Position numbers and translations under genes: made by a program. This document shows, piece after piece, positions 1 through 4,464 of a stretch of 5,795 bases of DNA. Each line of letters opens with the position of its first letter. Within the stretch, counting starts at the first letter, position 1. The notes beneath the pieces were generated by a model that was given only the letters and a program-made list of their open reading frames with translations, was not told the DNA's origin and did no database searches. The stretch is from Deltaproteobacteria bacterium (lineage in GTDB: Bacteria > Desulfobacterota > GWC2-55-46 > DRQE01): NCBI GenBank assembly GCA_016219165.1, contig JACRCB010000060.1:1-5795 (forward strand), given 5' to 3'.

Positions 1-1112
1 TGCTCTACGAGGGAACCCAGCCCGCCCTCTTTTTCTCCGACGAGGAACCTCCCCTCTATGGGGGTCGTTACGATACTTATGTCCCTTACCCAGTTCATAT
101 TAATCCTGTTTTTCTTCACCGCCCTGTAGAGGTGCTTGTATACGGGTATTATCACCTCGCTATCGAGCGGCTCGATCCTCAACGCGCCCCCGGGCCGCGG
201 CCTGTATATGGGGAGTATGGGCACGACCCCGATGGATGCGAGGAAATCTATGCCCATCGAGGTGGAGCCCGGCGGCTCAAGCCCCACGATTAAGTGCGAG
301 GCCACCGTGCCGTTGGGGAATATCGAGGCCGCGTATCTAAGCGCCTCCATGTATCGAGTCCTGCCTATTGACCCGGCCCTGCCCGGACAGATGGCGGCGA
401 AGAGTTCTTCGTCGAATATCTCGAGGTTATAGAGGACCGAATCCGCGCCGAGCGCATAGGTCTCGTCTATCCAGCGGTTCGTCTTGGGAGGCAGCGCCTC
501 CACGGCGATAAGCGTATTGAAGTGCTTTTTTATGGCCTCTATATACGGAGAGAGGAAAAGTATCCCGCCGTCAGGACCTTCGCTGAAACCTATGGAGAGG
601 TATGTTATCACGGATGGGCATTCCTTTAAGACCGCTTCCACGGTCTCCAATACCTCGTCCACCGAATAAACCGACCTCTTCTTTCCGGTTGCGTCGAAAT
701 TTCCGGCGCAGTAGCGGCACTCTATATTGCTTTTGAAGAAATCGCACCTCGCGGACGGCGTAATCACCGTGTAACTTCCGTGAACCATCGCGATGTCCGA
801 AAACCGCACCCCGGTCGACGTCTTCCTGCCGTAAAAAAGGGGGGTGGGGACGACCCTCACACCCACCTCTTCCTTCCCGTCGGTTATCGCGTATCCCCTC
901 TTGGATTTTCTTAAGATATAAGGGGAACTCCTTACGAACTCCTCATCGCACGGGACGTTTACGAGGGTCCCTTTCGGGAGCACTATATCGAGCCCCATTG
1001 CGGCGCGGCCGAGGAAGGGCTTGGCGCCTGCAAGGGGGCCTTGGACCCTGACGCCCTTTAGCATAAGGTCTATCTTGAGGGTAGCTGGGTTGGAGAGGTA
1101 ATCTTTCTTCAT
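1..1112 (-). CDS. Radical SAM protein with atypical CX8CX2C motif, C-terminus cut by window edge
   Basis: The open frame runs from ATG at 1112 through the left edge: 370 complete codons and no stop, so the C-terminus is missing. A weak ribosome site (AAGG, 8 bases before the ATG) supports the start, which lies 22 bases after the MoeB-like stop. The likely cluster-binding cysteines are C123, C132 and C135, in the context CDFFKSNIECRYCAGN. The spacing is C-x8-C-x2-C, not the usual C-x3-C-x2-C, but the CRYCAGN ending looks like a radical SAM cluster loop. Downstream, SIGFSEGP (173-180) may play the part of the SAM-binding GGE-like strand, and SHLIVGLEP (272-280) resembles a late barrel strand of biotin-synthase-like enzymes. 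About 120 residues precede the motif, which is long for a plain radical SAM domain. The substrate is unknown. Being last in a sulfur-carrier operon suggests a role in sulfur metabolism, but this is inference only. The radical SAM assignment is fairly secure, the function is not. Confidence 0.75.
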   Translation of the reverse strand, partial: MKKDYLSNPATLKIDLMLKGVRVQGPLAGAKPFLGRAAMGLDIVLPKGTLVNVPCDEEFVRSSPYILRKSKRGYAITDGKEEVGVRVVPTPLFYGRKTSTGVRFSDIAMVHGSYTVITPSARCDFFKSNIECRYCAGNFDATGKKRSVYSVDEVLETVEAVLKECPSVITYLSIGFSEGPDGGILFLSPYIEAIKKHFNTLIAVEALPPKTNRWIDETYALGADSVLYNLEIFDEELFAAICPGRAGSIGRTRYMEALRYAASIFPNGTVASHLIVGLEPPGSTSMGIDFLASIGVVPILPIYRPRPGGALRIEPLDSEVIIPVYKHLYRAVKKNRINMNWVRDISIVTTPIEGRFLVGEKEGGLGSLVE

Positions 1113-1134
1113 CTTCCGGACCTTGAGCGCATCC

Positions 1135-1956
1135 TCAACTCTCGCACTTGCCTGCCGTTGCCTCGCAGACCTCTTCGTAGGTCACAAGTTCCTTTATGGA
1201 AGGGTTTTCCCCGCAGAGCGCGCACCCGGGGTCTTTTCTTATCTTGAGTTTCTTAAACGACATCTTCAGGGCGTCGAATACCAGAAGATACCCTGAAAGC
1301 CCCTCCCCTATATTCAGGATTTCCTTTATCGCCTCTACGGCCTGCAGCACCCCTATTACCCCCGCAAGCGCGCCCAATACCCCGGCCTCCTGACAGCTCG
1401 GGGCAAGGCCCTTTGGAGGGGGTTCCGGGTAAAGGCACCTGTAGCAGGGATAGTTCTGGTGGGGCTTGAAGACCGATACCTGCCCCTCGAACCTGAACAT
1501 GCTTCCCGATACAAGCGTCTTTTTCTCGAAAAACGAGGCGTCGTTTGCGAGAAACCTTGTGGGAAAATTGTCGGAGCCGTCCAAAACGATATCGTATCCC
1601 CTTATGACCTCGCGTATGTTCCCCGCATTGAGCCGCTCGTTATAGGCTGTAACCTTTACGCCCGGGTTCAGTTCCTCGATAGCCTTTTTCGCCGATAAGG
1701 TCTTCGGGGTCCCGACCATTCCGGTATTGTGTATAATCTGGCGCTGGAGGTTACTTAAGTCCACGAGGTCTCCGTCACAGACCCCGATAGCGCCGACCCC
1801 CGCGGCCGCAAGGTATAAGAGCGCCGGGCTTCCGAGCCCCCCCGCGCCCAGAACAAAGACCCTGCTCTTCAGAAGTTTTGCCTGCCCCTTGCCCCCCACA
1901 TCGGGCAATATTATGTGCCTCGAATAACGCTCTATCTGTTCCTCTGTAAAGTCCAT
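1135..1956 (-). CDS. moeB: MoeB/ThiF/HesA-family E1-like adenylyltransferase (sulfur-carrier activating)
   Basis: 273 residues. Enzymes of this family bind ATP and adenylate the C-terminal glycine of a ubiquitin-like sulfur carrier, preparing it for thiocarboxylate formation in the cytoplasm. The nucleotide-binding loop GAGGLGSP is at 37-44, followed by D61/D63 and the N69, R72, Q73 set in DLSNLQRQ. DGSDN (126-130) is the conserved acidic motif, two CxxC pairs (C171/C174 and C245/C248) form the structural zinc site, and C188 in PSCQEAGVLG sits where the family's reactive cysteine is found. Length matches MoeB/ThiF. There is no C-terminal rhodanese domain, unlike MoeZ of mycobacteria, so the sulfur must come from elsewhere (sulfide, or the TusA-like protein). 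The short tail after the zinc site carries two more cysteines, C264 and C271. The start is ATG at 1956 with GGAGG 11 bases upstream, 23 bases after the JAMM gene. The likely partner is the carrier at 3873-4154. The MoeB, ThiF and HesA names cannot be separated by motif alone. Confidence 0.93.
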   Translation of the reverse strand: MDFTEEQIERYSRHIILPDVGGKGQAKLLKSRVFVLGAGGLGSPALLYLAAAGVGAIGVCDGDLVDLSNLQRQIIHNTGMVGTPKTLSAKKAIEELNPGVKVTAYNERLNAGNIREVIRGYDIVLDGSDNFPTRFLANDASFFEKKTLVSGSMFRFEGQVSVFKPHQNYPCYRCLYPEPPPKGLAPSCQEAGVLGALAGVIGVLQAVEAIKEILNIGEGLSGYLLVFDALKMSFKKLKIRKDPGCALCGENPSIKELVTYEEVCEATAGKCES

Positions 1957-1979
1957 CGCGCCTTCGGCCTCCGGTTTTA

Positions 1980-2402
1980 TTATCCTCTCTCCACCACAAT
2001 ATCTTCTTCCCTGAAAGGTTCATTCTTTTCCGCAAACGTCCAACTCTTGACTTCGGTATCCCTGCCGCCCCTTACCGAGACTATTATGTACGAGTACTCC
2101 GGCCAGCCGCGTTCCCTGTCGAACGTGGAAGGCCGCGCCGGATGGTCGGGGTGTGAATGGTAAATCCCGATGATATCAAACCCCCCGGCCTTTGCATCCT
2201 TCTCTATCTTAAGCAATTCGGAAGGGTCGAGAGAGTACCTGTCGCACGAGCGTTCCTCATTTGTATTCCTTGCCCTGTAAACCCGGACGACCTTTTTCCC
2301 TTCCTCGATTTTCCCTGCGAGGACCCCGCAGCATTCATGCGGGTAAGCCTCCTTAGAATGTTCAACTATTTTATTAAATGTATCCTCTAACAGTTTAATC
2401 AT
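1980..2402 (-). CDS. JAMM/MPN+ (M67-family) zinc metallopeptidase, Mec+-like
   Basis: 140 residues from ATG at 2402. The full JAMM zinc signature is present: E23 in HECCG, then H82-S-H84-P, S92 and D95 in HSHPDHPARPSTFD. The family hydrolyses (iso)peptide bonds next to ubiquitin-like tails. In mycobacteria the relative Mec+ releases cysteine from CysO, and QbsD/HcyD-type relatives trim residues after the carrier's Gly-Gly. Both jobs are possible here, because the carrier in this locus ends GGIS. The frame is open further upstream, to a TTG at 2480 that would overlap the cysteine synthase end, but the extra 26 residues do not resemble the family. The ATG at 2402 gives the expected beginning (EAYPHECCGVL at about 18-28). 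That ATG has no visible Shine-Dalgarno sequence and follows directly on a T-rich run. The 68-base gap to the cysteine synthase gene holds a possible attenuator. The peptidase call is firm, the substrate is inferred from neighbours. Confidence 0.92.
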   Translation of the reverse strand: MIKLLEDTFNKIVEHSKEAYPHECCGVLAGKIEEGKKVVRVYRARNTNEERSCDRYSLDPSELLKIEKDAKAGGFDIIGIYHSHPDHPARPSTFDRERGWPEYSYIIVSVRGGRDTEVKSWTFAEKNEPFREEDIVVERG

Positions 2403-2453
2403 ATTAAAAAAATAGGTTACCAGTATCTGCACGTAGCAAGAGCGCCGGTAACC
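2403..2453 (-). terminator. Possible attenuator/weak terminator between cysM and the JAMM gene
   Basis: In the transcript, GGTTACC (2453-2447) can pair with GGTAACC (2421-2415). This gives a perfect 7-bp stem with a 25-base loop, followed almost at once by a run of seven T (TATTTTTTTAAT) that ends at the JAMM start codon. Stem plus T-run resembles an intrinsic terminator, but the stem is short and the loop long. Flanking CAGTAT and ATACTG could form an alternative, mutually exclusive pairing. It may lower expression of the downstream peptidase gene, or be chance. Confidence 0.3.
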
Positions 2454-2470
2454 ATACTGACAACCGTTTT

Positions 2471-3439
2471 TTAATCCCAAAGCCGGGTTGAGAGATATTT
2501 ATCTCCGCCGTCGGGGAATATGACAACTATTACGGCCTCTTTAAGGGTGTCTGCCAGTTTAATCGCGCCCCACATGGCGGCGCCCGAGGACTGTCCCACC
2601 AAAAGCCCCTCCTCCCTTGCGAGCCTCTTTACCAGCTCGTAGGACGGCTCTGTCGGGGCCGGGATCTTGGTGTCGAGTTCCTCTTCGTGGTATATGCCGG
2701 GGACTATGGATGTAGCCATGTGTTTAAGCCCTTCGAGGCCGTGAAGGGGGCTGTCCGGCTCGACCGCTAAAATCTGTATATCCTTTTTGAACTCCTTAAG
2801 CCTTCTTCCGGTCCCCATTATCGTTCCTCCTGTGCCTATAGAGCTGACGAGGTGGGTTATTCTACCCTCGGTCTGCTCTATCAATTCCGGCCCCGTTGTA
2901 TCGTAATGGGCCTGGGGGTTACTGGGGTTATTGTACTGGTCGAGTTTGCAGTATTTTTCTGGGTTGTCAACATAGAGTTTCCACGCCAGCCTTATCGCGC
3001 CGTCGCTTCCTTCGAGCGGATTCGAGAATATGACGTTTGCGCCGAAGGCCTTGAGCGTTTTCTTCCTTTCCTCGCTCACGTTTGCGGGAACGACGAGGTC
3101 GACCATGTACCCTTTGTACGCCCCTATCCATGCATAGGCAATTCCCGTGTTGCCGGAACTCGAATCGAGTATCACCTTGTCCCTGGTGAGTCTTCCGGCC
3201 TTTTCCGCATCCTCTATCATCTTAAACGCCGGACGGTCCTTTACCGAGCCGCCGGGGTTATAGCTTTCAAGTTTTGCGTAAACCTCGACACCTTTCGCAA
3301 TGCCCTTTGTAATATTGTTGAGCCTCACAAGCGGGGTATTGCCGACGAGTTCGAGTATGGAATCGCTACGGTGCCTGTAAGTATGGCCCTTTGATTGTAT
3401 CGCTTCGAGAACTTTGTGTGCCCTTGGTCCCCCGAACAT
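2471..3439 (-). CDS. cysM: CysM-type cysteine synthase (PLP-dependent, probably sulfur-carrier dependent)
   Basis: 322 residues, fold-type II PLP enzyme that replaces the side-chain leaving group of activated serine with sulfur to form cysteine. The PLP lysine is K67 in NPGGSVKDRPA, the substrate loop is SSSGNTG (93-99), the phosphate loop is GTGGT (202-206), and SSGAA (284-288) follows. The central part (QYNNPSNPQAHYDTTGPE, MGTGRRLKE) and the PDGGDKYLST end look closer, from memory, to mycobacterial CysM than to CysK. CysM of that type takes O-phosphoserine and a thiocarboxylated carrier. K239 in GLKHM may stand near the position of the arginine proposed to select O-phosphoserine; this alignment is by eye and uncertain. 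The family core begins near ILELVGNTPLV, so about 27 residues form an N-terminal extension. The ATG at 3439 has an ideal ribosome site, GGAGG six bases upstream, which supports this long start. It heads the second gene group, with the JAMM and E1-like genes downstream. An ordinary sulfide-using cysteine synthase is the alternative. Confidence 0.93.
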   Translation of the reverse strand: MFGGPRAHKVLEAIQSKGHTYRHRSDSILELVGNTPLVRLNNITKGIAKGVEVYAKLESYNPGGSVKDRPAFKMIEDAEKAGRLTRDKVILDSSSGNTGIAYAWIGAYKGYMVDLVVPANVSEERKKTLKAFGANVIFSNPLEGSDGAIRLAWKLYVDNPEKYCKLDQYNNPSNPQAHYDTTGPELIEQTEGRITHLVSSIGTGGTIMGTGRRLKEFKKDIQILAVEPDSPLHGLEGLKHMATSIVPGIYHEEELDTKIPAPTEPSYELVKRLAREEGLLVGQSSGAAMWGAIKLADTLKEAVIVVIFPDGGDKYLSTRLWD

Positions 3440-3471
3440 GACCGGCCTCCGATATGAAAGTTTTTGAAAAG

Positions 3472-3504
3472 CGCGGGAACCTTTCCTGAAAGAGGTTCAA
3501 CGCG
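3472..3504 (-). promoter_or_regulatory. Leader hairpin upstream of cysM
   Basis: In the untranslated leader of the cysteine synthase gene, CGCG (3504-3501) pairs with CGCG (3475-3472) around an inner stem. Within it, GAACC pairs with GGTTC, and CTTTC with GAAAG after one bulged base. A second upstream copy of the left arm, GAGAACCTTTTTG (3523-3511), could pair with AAAGGTTC (3484-3477) instead, so two folds compete. The same words (GAACCTTT, AAAAAGGTTCTC) occur in the palindrome at 5672-5705, so this may be a decayed copy of that repeat rather than a regulator. Confidence 0.4.
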
Positions 3505-3565
3505 AGTTTACAAAAAGGTTCTCACGGGAATCCTTAAAGCCTTTGAAATATCATGAGAAAATACC

Positions 3566-3609
3566 TTATTAATTTAGTCAAGTTTATAATACATTAGTAA
3601 TTTTGTCAA
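3566..3609 (-). promoter_or_regulatory. Candidate sigma-70-type promoter with two direct repeats, upstream of cysM
   Basis: A perfect -35 box TTGACA lies at 3609-3604. The -10 is either TATAAA (3588-3583, 15-base spacer) or TAAACT (3586-3581, 17-base spacer). Two 16-base direct repeats, TTGACAAAATTACTAA (3609-3594) and TTGACTAAATTAATAA (3581-3566), match at 14 positions and are 28 bases apart. One covers the -35 and the other the likely start site. The repeat word GACTAAATTA recalls half-sites of Rrf2-family regulators such as IscR; this is suggestive only. The AT-rich composition stands out from the GC-richer genes around it. It would give the cysM-JAMM-E1-radical SAM group its own promoter, separate from the sulfite reductase group. 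Confidence 0.5.
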
Positions 3610-3623
3610 GAACTTTGACAAAA
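3601..3623. repeat. Inverted repeat, 9-bp arms, at the cysM promoter
   Basis: TTTTGTCAA (3601-3609) and TTGACAAAA (3615-3623) are perfect reverse complements separated by GAACT. The dyad contains the -35 box of the candidate cysM promoter, so it could be an operator. It also lies just after the NIL-domain gene stop, where it might act as a weak AT-rich terminator; a T-run flanks it only on the upstream side as transcribed, which argues against that. Confidence 0.4.
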
Positions 3624-3639
3624 AAATCCTTACAGCCGG

Positions 3640-3876
3640 TCATTCTACAACGTCCAACTCAATGGGTTCCACCTTAACCCCTTCTTTGATAAAGAAGTTC
3701 ATGGCCTTCTCTATCTCCTCCGGCTCTCCTTCGAGTTCGAGCGCAACCAACCCCAGAGTGTCGGAAACACTTGCCTGACGGATATTGGTCGTTACATTAA
3801 AGAGTTTGCCGGCCCGGTATATCAGAGGCTCTTTTACCAGTTCCCTCGGGTATGTAAGGTATATCCTTTTCTTCAA
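3640..3876 (-). CDS. Small stand-alone NIL-domain protein
   Basis: 78 residues (begins MKKRIYLTYPREL), the size and pattern of a single ferredoxin-like NIL domain (beta-alpha-beta-beta-alpha-beta). This domain is best known at the C-terminus of the methionine-transport ATPase MetN, where it binds methionine. Here: strand 3-8, PLIYRAGKLFNVTTNIRQ (17-34), LGLVALELEG (41-50), helix EEIEKAMNFFIKEG (53-66), and a last strand. There is no cysteine and no membrane segment. The start is TTG at 3876, overlapping the carrier's TGA stop as TTGA, with GGAGG six bases upstream lying inside the carrier's last codons. Translation is thus probably coupled to the carrier. A role in sensing or binding a sulfur amino acid, or as a partner of the carrier or reductase, is inference. 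The domain call rests on pattern recognition without profile search. Confidence 0.8.
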   Translation of the reverse strand: MKKRIYLTYPRELVKEPLIYRAGKLFNVTTNIRQASVSDTLGLVALELEGEPEEIEKAMNFFIKEGVKVEPIELDVVE

Positions 3877-4154
3877 GATATTCCTCCGGCGATGGCCGGG
3901 ACTATGGAGAGTTCATCGTTATCCACGACCTTCGTGTTCATATTCTCCTTAAACCTTATGTCCTCGTCGTTTAAGTAGAGGTTTACGAACTTCCTCAGGG
4001 CGCCGTCGTTTTCGCAGATTCTTTCCTTTATGCCGGGGTACTTGCCTTCGAGGTCGGCTAACACCTCGCTTACGGTTACGCCCTCGGCAAACACCTCGGA
4101 ACTTCCTCCCGTAAGTTTTCTAAGCGGCGTCGGTATTCTTACCTTTACTGCCAT
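3873..4154 (-). CDS. MoaD/ThiS-like ubiquitin-fold sulfur carrier ending Gly-Gly-Ile-Ser (CysO-like)
   Basis: 93 residues when begun at ATG 4154. AGGAGG six bases before this ATG decides the start; the GTG just before it at 4157 would have only three bases of spacing. The beta-grasp pattern is typical: VKVRIPTPLRKLTGG at the start, TVSEVLADLEGKYPG in the helix, VNLYLNDEDIRF, and DELSIVPAIAGG at the end. MoaD, ThiS and CysO carry activated sulfur as a thiocarboxylate on the C-terminal glycine. Here the diglycine (G90, G91) is followed by Ile-Ser, so the protein as translated cannot be adenylated and should need trimming, most likely by the JAMM peptidase in the same locus. No molybdopterin or thiamine gene is present, and the cysteine synthase neighbour points to a CysO-like role. 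Its stop overlaps the NIL-domain start. Confidence 0.9.
   Translation of the reverse strand: MAVKVRIPTPLRKLTGGSSEVFAEGVTVSEVLADLEGKYPGIKERICENDGALRKFVNLYLNDEDIRFKENMNTKVVDNDELSIVPAIAGGIS
3882..3887 (-). promoter_or_regulatory. Ribosome site of the NIL gene formed by the carrier's Gly-Gly codons
   Basis: The GGA GGA codons for the sulfur carrier's terminal diglycine spell a Shine-Dalgarno sequence (GGAGG), six bases before the TTG start of the NIL-domain gene. The Ile and Ser codons serve as the spacer, and TTGA joins stop and start. This explains efficient use of a TTG start and indicates translational coupling. Confidence 0.75.
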
Positions 4155-4224
4155 CACTATCCTCCTCGTTATTACCCTCCCCTCCTTCCATCCCCTGAGG
4201 GAGGAGTTCAGGGCGGGAGATTAT

Positions 4225-4464
4225 TTATGCTCCCTTCTCGATTTTGAGCCTGAAATGGTCGCCCTCTCTTTTTACCTCGACTATCCTGTGCCCCTCCTCC
4301 TTGATGCTCTTGGGCACGTTCTGTATAGGCTCCCCGCTGTCGAGGACCACCTCCAGAACCTGCCCCGCCTCCATGCCTTCGAGTTTGAGTTTCGCCTTTA
4401 CGAAGTTCATGGGGCAGAGGACCCCTCTCAAGTCCATGGATGCGTCCGGCTTAATCTCACTCAT
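4225..4464 (-). CDS. tusA: TusA-like sulfur-transfer protein with CPMN motif
   Basis: 79 residues, one TusA/SirA-like domain. TusA-type proteins bind sulfur as a persulfide on a conserved cysteine and pass it to partners. The active-site segment is DLRGVLCPMNFVKAKLKL at 11-28, with C17 the only cysteine. The classical motif is CPxP; here the second proline is Asn (CPMN). The rest fits the family: a helix after the motif, VLEVVLDSGEPIQNVPKSIKEEG, and a closing strand. It overlaps the sulfite reductase gene by eight bases (ATGAGTGA), so the two are probably translated together. That placement suggests it handles sulfur from the reductase or delivers it to the carrier; this is inference. Not all TusA-like proteins act in tRNA thiolation, so the symbol marks the family rather than proven function. 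Confidence 0.88.
   Translation of the reverse strand: MSEIKPDASMDLRGVLCPMNFVKAKLKLEGMEAGQVLEVVLDSGEPIQNVPKSIKEEGHRIVEVKREGDHFRLKIEKGA

Noticed and set aside
2415..2459. An H-type pseudoknot from CAGTAT/ATACTG together with GGTTACC/GGTAACC
   Set aside because: The order of arms is right, but the connecting loops would have zero length with a 20-base middle loop, which is sterically unfavourable.
2403..2480. An earlier TTG start for the JAMM gene, overlapping the cysM end
   Set aside because: The extra 26 residues do not match the family N-terminus, and the sequence there forms stem arms and a T-run. The ATG at 2402 gives the normal length.
2852..3394. A 180-codon open frame on the plus strand opposite the cysteine synthase
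   Set aside because: It is antisense to a gene with all PLP-enzyme motifs, has no recognisable domain and no ribosome site; it is explained by codon bias of the real gene.
3440..3600. A SAM, T-box or other known riboswitch in the cysM leader
   Set aside because: The leader folds into simple stems with repeat-like words; I could not find the conserved cores of S-box, SAM-II or T-box elements.
4155..4157. GTG start for the sulfur carrier
   Set aside because: Only three bases separate it from AGGAGG; the ATG immediately after has optimal six-base spacing.
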